A stretch of 64,000 bases of DNA from Legionella gratiana (lineage in GTDB: Bacteria > Pseudomonadota > Gammaproteobacteria > Legionellales > Legionellaceae): the NCBI RefSeq assembly GCF_001467695.1, contig NZ_LNYE01000022.1:559813-623812 (forward strand), written 5' to 3'. Below, piece by piece: positions 50,198 through 59,900 of this stretch. How positions within the stretch are numbered: the first letter of the stretch is position 1; every line of letters starts with the position of its first letter. The translations under genes and the position numbers were made by a program. Below the pieces are notes generated by a model that worked only from the letters and a program-made list of their open reading frames with translations, was not told the origin of the DNA and made no database searches.

Positions 50198-51478
50198 TTA
50201 ACATAAGGGTTTATTCTTTATAAAATTTTGCAGTATATTTAATACACGTTCAGGTTGATCAATTGGCGCTAAATGCCCTGCCCCACGAATTTTCACTTGG
50301 GTTAATCCATGTGCGGTTTTCGCGTATCCATTAATTTGATTATTATTTTTCCATACACAGGTAGTAGCATTAGCAAACTCATTTTTATTGGGCCAATCTA
50401 AGGCTGAAATTAATAGCTCAGTACTCAGGAAATTTGAATCTTTTCCATCTTCAAGTCCATTGTATATTAAGATACGAATGCCCGCTGATAACAATTGAGG
50501 ATAAAGATGAGCCACCGAATCTTGTTCTCCTATTTCAAGTTTCTTTGCTGCAGAAACACTAAATGTTTTAAATGCAGGAACTTGTGACGGAATATGCAAA
50601 GCCTTACGCACTAACTCATTATTCAAATAGTTCACCATATTAGCATCATCGGGTTCTTTACCCGTATAAATATTGGCAAGGTTTAATCCCCCGCTTTCCT
50701 TTATAATGTAGGATTGCATTTGTTCGCAAATCTGATTCGCTTTTGGGGTTGTTGGACTGTGTTTATCAATCTCGTTGATACATTTTTTGTACAGTGATTT
50801 CAATTTAATTTGAGCTCGTCTGTCAATCAATCCATGATAATAAGCATAATCAATATTTGCCTTTTGCTGCAATCGAGGATTAATCCAGGGGTCGCCTAGC
50901 ATTAGGCCTTGTAATTTTGTTTCTTTTTGGTTTAACAAGCGAATTGCTAATTGAGGTACATATTTTCCTGCATATGATTCTCCAGCAAGATAAAGAGGTT
51001 TGTTCGCTAAATCAGGATGTTTTTGAAAAAAGTAAATAACTGCATGATACAATTGATCCATGGCTTGGGATTCATCTGCATAGTTTGAAGACAATCCATA
51101 AGAATAACCAACACCTGCAGGCTGATCGATTATTAGATAATCAGCAACTTGAGTCCATGAATAGATTCGTTCCTGTAATTTATCCGCTGAATTTATTTCA
51201 TAAGGACCATTTTCCATAAAAAAACCATATAAACTCGATGCTCCAGGACCACCATTTAACCACAATACAATAGATGATTCAGAAGTTGGCTTTTTCTTTT
51301 CGACATACCAATAAAATAAACCTGCTGATTGGTTAATAGTATAATATCCAGCATACTGTCTGTCCTTAACAGGACCAAAGCCCGGAAGTTGAGTTAATTG
51401 ATCACTGGTCGCAGCTATTAATGATGATGTATAAATGAAGACCCAAAAAAGAATGCAGTAAAAACTCATAGTTACCAT
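50198..51478 (-). CDS. Secreted S10 serine carboxypeptidase
   Basis: Exported serine carboxypeptidase of family S10 (carboxypeptidase Y type), which removes C-terminal residues at acidic pH and is mainly eukaryotic. A signal peptide covers about 1-22. The oxyanion segment is LWLNGGPGASSLYGFF, the nucleophile Ser168 lies in GESYAGKYVPQ, a catalytic Asp candidate in IYNGLEDGKDSN, and the His in GAGHLAPIDQP. The 426 residues are typical. Two ATGs (51478, 51469) are possible starts. Some Legionella carry such eukaryote-like peptidases; a role in the vacuole is inference. Confidence 0.92.
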   Translation of the reverse strand: MVTMSFYCILFWVFIYTSSLIAATSDQLTQLPGFGPVKDRQYAGYYTINQSAGLFYWYVEKKKPTSESSIVLWLNGGPGASSLYGFFMENGPYEINSADKLQERIYSWTQVADYLIIDQPAGVGYSYGLSSNYADESQAMDQLYHAVIYFFQKHPDLANKPLYLAGESYAGKYVPQLAIRLLNQKETKLQGLMLGDPWINPRLQQKANIDYAYYHGLIDRRAQIKLKSLYKKCINEIDKHSPTTPKANQICEQMQSYIIKESGGLNLANIYTGKEPDDANMVNYLNNELVRKALHIPSQVPAFKTFSVSAAKKLEIGEQDSVAHLYPQLLSAGIRILIYNGLEDGKDSNFLSTELLISALDWPNKNEFANATTCVWKNNNQINGYAKTAHGLTQVKIRGAGHLAPIDQPERVLNILQNFIKNKPLC

Positions 51479-51582
51479 TTTATTTTCAAATAATGAGCAA
51501 TTCTACACTCAAATGAACAACTAATCGATAAGCCTTATTTTCAGAATAAGGTTACATCATTATGTTTTCTGATAATAAACAT

Positions 51583-51612
51583 TTGACAAGCTCAAATACA
51601 AATTGTTACCAT
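51583..51612 (+). promoter_or_regulatory. Candidate sigma-70 promoter of the Pht-like transporter leader
   Basis: A perfect TTGACA is followed after 18 bases by TACCAT (four of six matches to TATAAT). Transcription from about 51619 would give a leader of roughly 230 bases ahead of the transporter gene, including the valine-rich small ORF and hairpin. It is a prediction from sequence only. Confidence 0.5.
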
Positions 51613-51649
51613 GATTAAGATAACAACCAATTATTCACTTTGTTTTAAT

Positions 51650-51766
51650 ATGAATCAATTCTTGCAACATCAATTATACTTAAATAACTTAGCAAAGTTG
51701 TTGCATGCAAGCTATTCTATCGTTTCTACTGTCGTGGTGGTCGTAATCTTCATCTCTTCGCCCTAG
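51650..51766 (+). CDS. Putative valine-rich leader peptide (38 residues)
   Basis: An open frame ATG 51650 to TAG 51764-51766 encodes 38 residues, with five consecutive Val codons at positions 28-32 (51731-51745: GTC GTG GTG GTC GTA), then Ile-Phe-Ile, and Ile and Val shortly before. This composition resembles the ilvB/ilvGMEDA leader peptides. The start has no good binding site, which weakens the call. The stop codon lies inside a segment that can pair with the loop of the downstream hairpin, the geometry expected for ribosome-controlled attenuation. An overlapping frame (ATG 51705) would give two Trp codons and is thought less likely. Confidence 0.5.
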   Translation: MNQFLQHQLYLNNLAKLLHASYSIVSTVVVVVIFISSP

Positions 51767-51830
51767 AGTAGCGCGTTTTTGATTATTTAGCCTCTCTAGG
51801 AGAAGGCTAAATAATCGTGTAAAAAACGCT
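51756..51830 (+). promoter_or_regulatory. Putative attenuator with two mutually exclusive structures
   Basis: Structure A is a 13-bp perfect hairpin: 51781-51793 pairs with 51804-51816 around a ten-base loop, extended by AGCG/TTTTT against AAAAAACGCT at 51817-51830. Structure B pairs 51756-51768 (CTTC and CCTAGAG) with 51794-51805 (CTCTAGG and GAAG), 11 pairs, using the loop and part of the right arm of A, so the two exclude each other. A ribosome stalled at the Val codons would leave B free; one at the leader stop would cover it and allow A. Hairpin A lacks a U-tract, so termination there is unproven. Confidence 0.5.
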
Positions 51831-51848
51831 AACTACCGAGGAGTCACT

Positions 51849-53135
51849 ATGGGAAATCCACCCGATATAGAAAAGGCACAAAACAAAATCACCTCTCGTG
51901 CTGTTCTAATTGTAAGTTTATGCTCAGTATTTTTATTTTATAAATACATTCTCCAAAATTTTCCAAGCATTATGCCCCAACAACTGATGGAAGTCTTTCA
52001 TTTACAAGGATTGGGGCTTGGTGTTTTATCTGGAGTATATTTTTGGGCGTACCTTATCGTACCTTTATTTGTAGGAATCATTCTTGATCAATACGGTGCT
52101 CGATGGGTTACTACAGGTGCAATTTTTTGTTGCTCTTTGGGTATTTTTATCTTTTCCCAAGCACAGGAATTAAATACTGCTATATGGGGGCGTACTTTAA
52201 CTGGGGTTGGAGTTTCTTTTGCATCCATCGCTTATTTCAAATTAGCAGCTGTATGGTTTTCCAAAAAATATTATGCCTTGCTTACTTCCTTACTCGTTGC
52301 ATCTGGAATGATTGGCGCTGTTTGCGGACAAATGCCACTTGCTTGGCTTGTGAATCAAGTGGGATGGAGAACAAGTTTAATTGATGTTGCGTGGTTAGGT
52401 GTCATTCTAGCAGTCCTTTTCTTATTTATTGTTAAAGATCAACCTTTTGGTGTGAATAAACCCATAGAGGCTGAAACTCAAAAAGCATCAAACCAACATT
52501 TATGGCAGGATATTTTATTAATTATAAAAAACAAACAAAATTGGTTATTAACAGGTTATAGTGGTTTAGCATTCTCTCCAATAGTAATTTTCTGTGGTTT
52601 ATGGGGGAACCCTTTTATACAAAAAGCCTATCATTTAGATAAATTAGTTGCCCCTTCACTTATTTCACTTGTCTTTGTAGGTTTAGCAATCGCCTGTCCA
52701 TTATTTGCTCTACTTGTTCATCGCATCCAAAATCGCTGTGCATTTATGTTCTACAGTACTCTTGTTTCTGCTTTATCCATTAGTTTAGTTATCTATGCAC
52801 ATCCAATGCCTCTTTGGTTACTCAGCATTTTGCTTTTTCTCTTCGGTTTTAGTTTAGGTGCTTTTCCGATTGTATTTGTCATTGGGAAAGAATCAAACCC
52901 TCTTTATCTGGCTGGTACAGCCACCTCATTAATTAATGCAAGTGATGCACTTTTAGATGCAATTTCTGAACCGGCTATTGGAAAATTACTCGATGTCTTT
53001 AGTACAAATGCAGACACTACACATGATTTTTCGCTGTCTAGCTACCATATTGCTTTAGCTATTTTACCTCTGTATCAAATTATTGGCGCTCTTTTGATGA
53101 GATGGGTTAAAGATGAGCATCGAACAACTCATTAA
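51849..53135 (+). CDS. MFS transporter, Pht (phagosomal transporter)-like
   Basis: Twelve-helix major facilitator transporter resembling the Legionella Pht family, whose known members import amino acids (PhtA threonine, PhtJ valine) or nucleosides. The first helices carry YKYILQNFPSIMPQQL, and the loop 2-3 motif A is GIILDQYGARWVTT. A charged central loop lies near residues 200-215. The 428 residues are normal for the family. GAGGAG with seven bases to the ATG gives a strong start. The upstream valine-rich leader suggests a branched-chain amino acid as substrate, which is inference. Confidence 0.85.
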   Translation: MGNPPDIEKAQNKITSRAVLIVSLCSVFLFYKYILQNFPSIMPQQLMEVFHLQGLGLGVLSGVYFWAYLIVPLFVGIILDQYGARWVTTGAIFCCSLGIFIFSQAQELNTAIWGRTLTGVGVSFASIAYFKLAAVWFSKKYYALLTSLLVASGMIGAVCGQMPLAWLVNQVGWRTSLIDVAWLGVILAVLFLFIVKDQPFGVNKPIEAETQKASNQHLWQDILLIIKNKQNWLLTGYSGLAFSPIVIFCGLWGNPFIQKAYHLDKLVAPSLISLVFVGLAIACPLFALLVHRIQNRCAFMFYSTLVSALSISLVIYAHPMPLWLLSILLFLFGFSLGAFPIVFVIGKESNPLYLAGTATSLINASDALLDAISEPAIGKLLDVFSTNADTTHDFSLSSYHIALAILPLYQIIGALLMRWVKDEHRTTH

Positions 53136-53179
53136 AATAGGACTCATTAAGTCTCAACAAGACTTAATGAGTTATAAAT

Positions 53180-54589
53180 TTAGACATTGGAATCCTCTAA
53201 ACTGTATTCATCTATGGCTAATAATATTTTTTCTTCGAGTGCTTTAGCTTTTCCCAAAGGTTTATTCACTCCATTGATAATAATGGAAAAAATGTATGTT
53301 TTTTCATTTGGATTTACCATAAAACCAGATAAGGAAGAAATATCATGCATGGAACCAGTTTTTGCATATACTTTTTTATCCAATATCGTTTTCTTCATTC
53401 TCTCCTTTAAAGTTCCTGAAACACCAGCCTGAGGTAGTGCATTTAAAAGAATAGATTGTATGTCTTTGTCATGATAAAGATCAGAAAGCAACACAACCAT
53501 TTGTTCCGCTGTGACTAAATTATAGCGAGTTCCTTCACCATCAACGAGCTCTATCTGAGACATATCAAGATGCGTGTGTTCAGAGAGTATTTTTTTTATT
53601 GCATAAGCACCTTCTTTATGAGTTCCTTTTCCTGTTAACGAATACCCCAATTTTTTAGTAAGACTATTTGCATAAAGGTTATCTGATTGTTGCAACATAT
53701 GGGTAAGCAACTTATCTAAAGTCTTTGAATAGAAACTTATAACCTCTTGAGCATCAGAGGGAGAAACTCCGGTAACTATTTCTCCCTTTAATACAATCCC
53801 ATTTTTATCCAGTATTTTTTTAATGACTTGCTTTACAAATAACAGGGGATCAGGAATCGCAAGTTCGATAAGTTTTGGATTTTTTTCTTGAACCATGCAA
53901 CCAAATAAGCGAATCGTATTTTCAGGTTTAATTTCAAGATTCAAGCTGCAATGGCTTTTCCCCTCTTCTTTACTCACTGTAGTCACTTCATTAATGAGTT
54001 TTAATGCTTTTGTCTTTGTTTTGGGTTTAATTTGTGCTTTTTTGCCCAATTCTTTTGCACTGATTAAATCAAATGATGCCTTATTTTCATTTACTATTGC
54101 TGCTGTATCGGGAGCAGCATAATACCATCCAAGATCATCATATGAAGTTCCACTAGGATAGTTTGGAGCTTGGTATTGAGAACTATCAATGACTACATTC
54201 CCGTTAATAATACTCACGCGATTTTGTTTCACATTTAATAATAATTTAGTTAAATTATCTTGAGTAAACGAAGGCGAACCAGTAAACCTAATATAATAAT
54301 TTTGATTTTTCTGAAAAAGTGTCGTTGAAAAACGAAAATCTGGTTTTAATTGATAAAGTGCTGCAGCAGCTGTAAACAGCTTCATACTGCTAGCTGGAGA
54401 TAACAACTTATCTGCATTTCTACTATAAATTATTTTACCCGTTTCCGCATCCTGAACAAACACGCCAATAGTTGCATGAGGCAATTGTTGTTTAATAGCT
54501 TCATCTATTTTTTCTGCAAGTGTTTCTGAGTTTGCAACTTGGTTAATGAAGAAAGCTGCTAAAAACCATAAATAGTTAGAATAGCGCAC
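53180..54589 (-). CDS. dacB: D-alanyl-D-alanine carboxypeptidase/endopeptidase (PBP4)
   Basis: Periplasmic class C penicillin-binding protein that trims stem peptides and cleaves cross-links in peptidoglycan. A signal peptide covers about 1-20. The active-site motifs are SSMK (Ser67, Lys70), SDN in QQSDNLYANSL, and KTG in YAKTGSM; the PBP4-type inserted domains lie between the first two motifs. The start is GTG, supported by AGGA eight bases upstream. Its 469 residues are typical. It converges with the Pht-like gene. Confidence 0.94.
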   Translation of the reverse strand: MRYSNYLWFLAAFFINQVANSETLAEKIDEAIKQQLPHATIGVFVQDAETGKIIYSRNADKLLSPASSMKLFTAAAALYQLKPDFRFSTTLFQKNQNYYIRFTGSPSFTQDNLTKLLLNVKQNRVSIINGNVVIDSSQYQAPNYPSGTSYDDLGWYYAAPDTAAIVNENKASFDLISAKELGKKAQIKPKTKTKALKLINEVTTVSKEEGKSHCSLNLEIKPENTIRLFGCMVQEKNPKLIELAIPDPLLFVKQVIKKILDKNGIVLKGEIVTGVSPSDAQEVISFYSKTLDKLLTHMLQQSDNLYANSLTKKLGYSLTGKGTHKEGAYAIKKILSEHTHLDMSQIELVDGEGTRYNLVTAEQMVVLLSDLYHDKDIQSILLNALPQAGVSGTLKERMKKTILDKKVYAKTGSMHDISSLSGFMVNPNEKTYIFSIIINGVNKPLGKAKALEEKILLAIDEYSLEDSNV

Positions 54590-54709
54590 TCAATTTATCC
54601 TAATGAAATACATAGGCCATAGCTTTACCGATTCAAAGATGAAGTGCAAGCCCTATCTAAAGTTTTTACTGTAAAGATTCCCATCATTATATTATCTTTA
54701 TTTATAAAT

Positions 54710-56293
54710 CTATGTAAGCATTTTATCTTCTAAAACAACCGCCGATGACTCCTCGGACATAGAAAACACATGTTCATGGCGTGTAGGACTTAATAATTTT
54801 TGTGATGAATAAAGAATAAAAATACTTAAAGGTAAAAGACTGAACAAATCAAAAGGAAATTTTAAAATACCTATACCTCCAAAAACACCTAAATAGGACA
54901 CTGCAAATAGAGACACCATATAAAATAAAAACCAGGATAAAGCAGAACTATTATCCAAAGAGTTTTGGCGATGATAGACACAATAAATTAGAAGCCCCAC
55001 AAGTAAGGCAATATCAAGCTTCCATATAATCGAAAACCCACACCAATACAACATCAAATTGCAAAAATAAAAAGCAAGATAGGAACAAATCAACGCACCC
55101 GACAATCTAAAAGGTCGAGGGGTTTGCGGCTGTAACTTACGCATGGCTAAAAGACATATAGGTCCGATGCTATAAGATAAAATACTCGCGGAAGAAAGAA
55201 AAGCAACTAGTTTTTGCCACCCAGGAAATGGAAGGAAAGAAAATATACCCACCAACAAATTTGCATAAATAGTAACATAAGGTATCTTATGTCGGTTCAC
55301 CTTTAAGAATATTTTAGGCAAATGATCGTTTAATGCCATCCCGTATAAAATTCGAGAGGTTGCTGCGGTATAAACCAAAGTGGTACCAAAAGGAGAAAAA
55401 GCGGCATCGATCATCAATAAAGTTGCAACAACACCAAGCCCTACAAGCAATGTTAAACCTACTAATGGTCCGCTATCTCCTGGATAACTCAGGGCATGCC
55501 AACCCTGAGTTAAATATTTCTGGGGGACGGCAGCAATAAAACTAAGCTGCAGCATAAAATACAAGACAAAACCAATTAAGACTGCTCCTAAAATAGCAAT
55601 AGGAATATTGCGTTGAGGATTTTTAACTTCGCCTGCAAGAATCAACCCGTTTTGAAATCCAGTAAAAGCAAAAGCAATCCCTCCAGCAGACAATGCGGTA
55701 AAAATATTCACCCAACTTTCTTTTTCCGATAAATTAATACTTACATTACTCCAAGATGGAGATACATGGAGTAACGAAACTATAGCAATAGTAGGTAAAA
55801 TAAATTTAATAATACTTGCATATTTATTACATTCAGCAAGAAATTTAATTCCATATGAATTTAATAGAACAACAAAAAGCATAATTGCAATAGCAGCTAT
55901 ATAACCGTAGCCTGAAAGCTTGAGTGAAGAGGGATCATTAACAATTAAAATGGGAAAAAAATGACTCGAATACTGAAGAATTGCCTGTATTTCTATTGGA
56001 GTCATAACGACATAAGAAAGCCAGGATGTCCATGCAAATAAAAACCCAACCTCTTTTCCATGAGTAAAAGTTGGATAGTTTGACATCCCGCCTGAAATAG
56101 GGAACATCGTTCCAAGTTCGCATAGAGGTAATGCAATAAACAGCATAAAGATAGCAGCAATGATCCAGGCAATCAATGCATTACTTCCTGCCATTTGTGC
56201 ACTAATAAATGGACTAAATAACCATCCGGATCCGATCATTCCTCCTGCAGAAGCAATTAGAATATTAGTTGCTGAAATGTCACGTTTTAGCAT
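54710..56293 (-). CDS. APC-family amino acid permease
   Basis: Cytoplasmic-membrane transporter of the amino acid-polyamine-organocation superfamily with at least twelve hydrophobic segments. The first helix has the unwound substrate motif SAGGMIGSGWLFSPF, and helix 6 contains AGGIAFAFTGFQNGLILAGEVKNPQRNIPIA. A hydrophilic C-terminal tail (about residues 500-527) faces the cytoplasm. The ATG has AAAGGA seven bases upstream. The substrate is not deducible; similar Legionella proteins are annotated only as amino acid permeases. Confidence 0.88.
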   Translation of the reverse strand: MLKRDISATNILIASAGGMIGSGWLFSPFISAQMAGSNALIAWIIAAIFMLFIALPLCELGTMFPISGGMSNYPTFTHGKEVGFLFAWTSWLSYVVMTPIEIQAILQYSSHFFPILIVNDPSSLKLSGYGYIAAIAIMLFVVLLNSYGIKFLAECNKYASIIKFILPTIAIVSLLHVSPSWSNVSINLSEKESWVNIFTALSAGGIAFAFTGFQNGLILAGEVKNPQRNIPIAILGAVLIGFVLYFMLQLSFIAAVPQKYLTQGWHALSYPGDSGPLVGLTLLVGLGVVATLLMIDAAFSPFGTTLVYTAATSRILYGMALNDHLPKIFLKVNRHKIPYVTIYANLLVGIFSFLPFPGWQKLVAFLSSASILSYSIGPICLLAMRKLQPQTPRPFRLSGALICSYLAFYFCNLMLYWCGFSIIWKLDIALLVGLLIYCVYHRQNSLDNSSALSWFLFYMVSLFAVSYLGVFGGIGILKFPFDLFSLLPLSIFILYSSQKLLSPTRHEHVFSMSEESSAVVLEDKMLT

Positions 56294-56432
56294 GATGGCA
56301 TCCTTTTATTGCAGAAAATATTACAGTACGAGAATAATTTCCTTAACTTAAATAGGTACAAAAGCTTAAATTGACACATTGTGAACGCTTAATGTCGTCA
56401 ACTTAAGGACCAATCTTCGTTTCTAGGCAAAT

Positions 56433-56460
56433 CGTCACCCTCCGCGAAAGCGGGGGGTCT
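56433..56460 (-). repeat. GC-rich palindromic repeat, copy 2 (inverted)
   Basis: Reads as the reverse complement of the unit at 50034, with a GAAA loop and stem CCCTCCGC against GCGGGGGG (one wobble or mismatch position). Together with copy 3 it frames a 70-base segment. Confidence 0.7.
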
Positions 56461-56530
56461 CAATCAAAAGCTTTAATATAAAAGCACAATTGTTCTAGAA
56501 ACAAAGCGCTGACTGTTTAGCAAGTTATTT

Positions 56531-56557
56531 AGACCCTCCGCTTTCGCGGAGGGCGAC
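56531..56557 (+). repeat. GC-rich palindromic repeat, copy 3
   Basis: AGACCCTCCG, loop CTTTCG, then CGGAGGGCGAC. It is in the same orientation as the copy at 50034 and opposite to 56433-56460. Inverted pairs of this kind resemble BIME/REP doublets. Confidence 0.7.
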
Positions 56558-56948
56558 ATTCTTTCGAAACCGTGAGTTCCTCGAAACCTCAATCTTTCCC
56601 TTAAGACGCCATTATGTGAACGCTTACAGTGTAACACAGAAATTTATTGATGATATATGACTTGTAGACAATAAGTCATTTAGTAGTTTGTCTAAAATTA
56701 TCTCCCTAAACATTCAATTTGAAGGTATTAAAAGTCATTAGTAGCAATTTCCTAATTTTTTCTAATTTTACGATAAATTAAAAGCAATAATATTCTATTA
56801 TTAAAGATACAATGAAACAAAAATTAAGCTTTTTTAGGCGATATAAAAAATAACTTATCACTAATTATGTAATAATATAAATTAGGATAGCTAAAATTGA
56901 TGAAGAATTTGTTAAATAACATATCATTAATAATCAAAGGAAATGATT

Positions 56949-59900
56949 ATGATTGATATCAAGGGATACAAGATCCATAAAATCATCAAGCATGCCACCC
57001 AATATAGTTTATACAAAGGTACGCGAGAATCCGATCAAAAAAAAGTAATCTTTAAAGTATGCCATTCTACTCAATCTAACTTTACTGATCTAGTAGCTAT
57101 CTATCATGAATATCAAATATTAAAACAGTTAAATTTGCCTGGCATCATTCATGTCGAAGATCTCATTAAATCACAAGATCTATTAATTCTTATTCTTGAA
57201 GATTTTGAAGGCCAAACACTGAAACAGTATTTGACAAATAATGCAATTGACCTAGCTACCTTTTTTAAAATCGCTATACAATTAGTCAGTATACTGGAAG
57301 AACTGCATTTACAACAGATTATTCATAAGGGTATTAATCCAAACAACATCATTATTCAGTCAAACTCACTTATTATTAAGTTAACTGATTTTAGTTTTTC
57401 ATCTGAATTACTTCAGGAAACCCAAGATTACTCCTCACTTAATTTAGACGGAACATTAGCCTATATTTCCCCAGAACAAACAGGCCGTATGAATCGTTCA
57501 GTTGACTATCGTAGTGATTTTTATTCATTAGGTATTACATTTTACGAGATACTCACAGGTCAATTGCCTTATTATTCAGATGATCCATTAGAACTTGTTT
57601 ATTATCATTTAACCATGTATCCCAAAAGTATCTGTGAACTTAACCCCAGTATTCCCCAAATTATTGATGAAATTGTTTTCCAGTTAATGGCTAAGACACC
57701 CGAAAAAAGATATAAGAGTATTGCGGGCTTAAAAGCAGATTTAATAAAATGTCAAATGCAGTGGGAAAGTAAGGAATATATACCCCTTTTCAAATTAGGA
57801 TCAAATGACATACAAAAACAATTAGTCATATCCCAAAAATTATATGGTCGTGAGGAACAAGCACACATCTTAATAGATATTTTTGAGTATGTTTGCCAAG
57901 GTCATAACAGACTTATCTTTGTATCAGGCTATTCGGGCATAGGTAAAACTTCATTAATCAAAGAAATAATAAGACCCATTGTTCGTAAGCGAGGCTATTT
58001 TCTTAATGGAAAATATGATCAACTTCAACGTTCAAATCCATATAGTGCGCTCATAGAGGCCTTTTCTGATCATATTAATTATTTTATGACTGAATCAGAA
58101 GAACAATTTTCTCAGTTGCGAAGTGATCTAATCAATGCCTTAGGTAATAATGGTCAAGTGATCGTTAACTTGATTCCTAATTTGGAACTCATTATTGGAA
58201 AACAGCCTTCTGTTGCAGATCTTCCGCCTTTAGAAGCCCAGAATCGACTTTTCGTCACATTCAAACGCTTTATACAAGCTATCGCTAAACCAAATCATCC
58301 TTTAGTATTGTTTTTAGACGATTTGCAATGGATCGATAATGCATCACTGCAATTAATTAAATTATTTTTTGCTAGCGATGAACTACCGTATTTTTTATTA
58401 ATTGGTGCTTATCGTGATAACGAAGTCACTATAAATCATCCTTTAATGCTCATGCAGCAACAATTTATTAATGCTAATACCCCATTTAAAAATTTAGTTC
58501 TTAAACCACTAAAAATAAATGATATCGAAAACTTGCTTAAAGACAGCTTGATTTCATCGAATCATGATGGGATTTTAGATTTTTCATCTTTATTATTAGA
58601 AAAAACCAATGGCAATCCTTTTTTTATCAATGAATTTTTAAAGAAAATTTACTATGATAAATTACTGACCTTCTCGTATCAGAAATTGACTTGGAAATGG
58701 GATATAAATCAATTAAAAAAACTTTCCATTACTGATAATGTCATTGATCTCTTAATCACACGAATTTATCGTCTTCCCTCTAAATCTCAAAAACTTCTTG
58801 AACTCGCTGCATGTATTGGCCACACCTTCAATTTATGGACATTAAGCATTATAAGTGAGCATACACTTGCTGAAACAGCTCGATATGTATTAGATGCCAC
58901 TAAAGCATCATTTATTGTTGCGCTATATGGAAATTACAGCTTGCTCGAAGGTATTATTTCTGAGTCGGCAACTGATGTTACAATTGCTAAAAAAATGCGT
59001 TTCCGTTTTATCCATGATAAAGTTCAACAAGCTGCTTATCAACTTATACCGGAAGAAGCTAAGCAATTAACTCATCTTCGCATTGGTCGACAATTGCTTG
59101 AAGATAGTGCATTAGATGAAAATAGTGATTTCTTGTTGGAAGTTCTAAACCATTTTAATTATACATTGGAGCTAATCACTGACTGCAAAGAAAAAGAAAA
59201 GCTTTCTAACTACAACCTATTGGCCGGGAAAAAAGCAAAGATATCAAGTGCTTATCATGCAGCCATTTCTTATTTTACTTCAGGCTTACAATTAATATCT
59301 AATATAGAGTCGGAAAGCAAAACAGAACTCTATTTTGCACTTTTAAGAGAGCTTGCAGCCTGCCAATATTTAATTGGTGAATACGAAAATGCTGAAACAA
59401 ACTTCAAATATTTATTAGCATCAGTTCAAGAAACATTATCAAGTATTGAAGTTTATAAATTAAATTGCGAAATGTTATCCACCTTAAACCGACATGAAGA
59501 AGCCATTCTTTTAGGCTTAAAAGTATTATCATCCGTTAACATTCGTGTACCTAAGAATCCAAATTTGTTTCATATTTTATTAGCCATAATTAAAGTAAAG
59601 TTTCTTATCGGCAAAAGAAACATTGGTGAAATCATACTTCCAGAAATGGAATCAGAAAAATATCAAGCGATTGCTGCATTAATTAGTCAACTGCTCAATA
59701 GCGCATTTATTACTAATCAAAATTTGTTTATTATGTTATCGTGCATAAGTGTCAGCCTCAGTTTACGTTACGGATATACCAAAAGCACAGGCTTTACATG
59801 TCTTGTATATGCCTTTACCGTAATGCATGGTTTAAATTGGTACCAAGAAGGCCTTAAATTTTTTGATTTATACAAAAAACTTTCTCGATTATACCCTCAA

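Larger units (their letters stand above)
56294..56948. other. Long intergenic region with paired GC-rich palindromes
   Basis: About 650 bases separate two divergent genes. The left half contains two inverted copies of a GC-rich palindrome (56433-56460 and 56531-56557); the right half, about 56600-56940, is very AT-rich and should hold the promoter of the GGDEF/EAL gene, but I see no convincing -35/-10 pair. I found no small gene or RNA gene. Confidence 0.6.

Noticed and set aside
51705..51746. 13-residue alternative leader peptide with two adjacent Trp codons
   Set aside because: The TGG TGG pair is the frame-shifted reading of the Val codon run. Its stop lies upstream of the paired segment, so the longer valine frame fits an attenuator better. 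It is kept as an alternative only.
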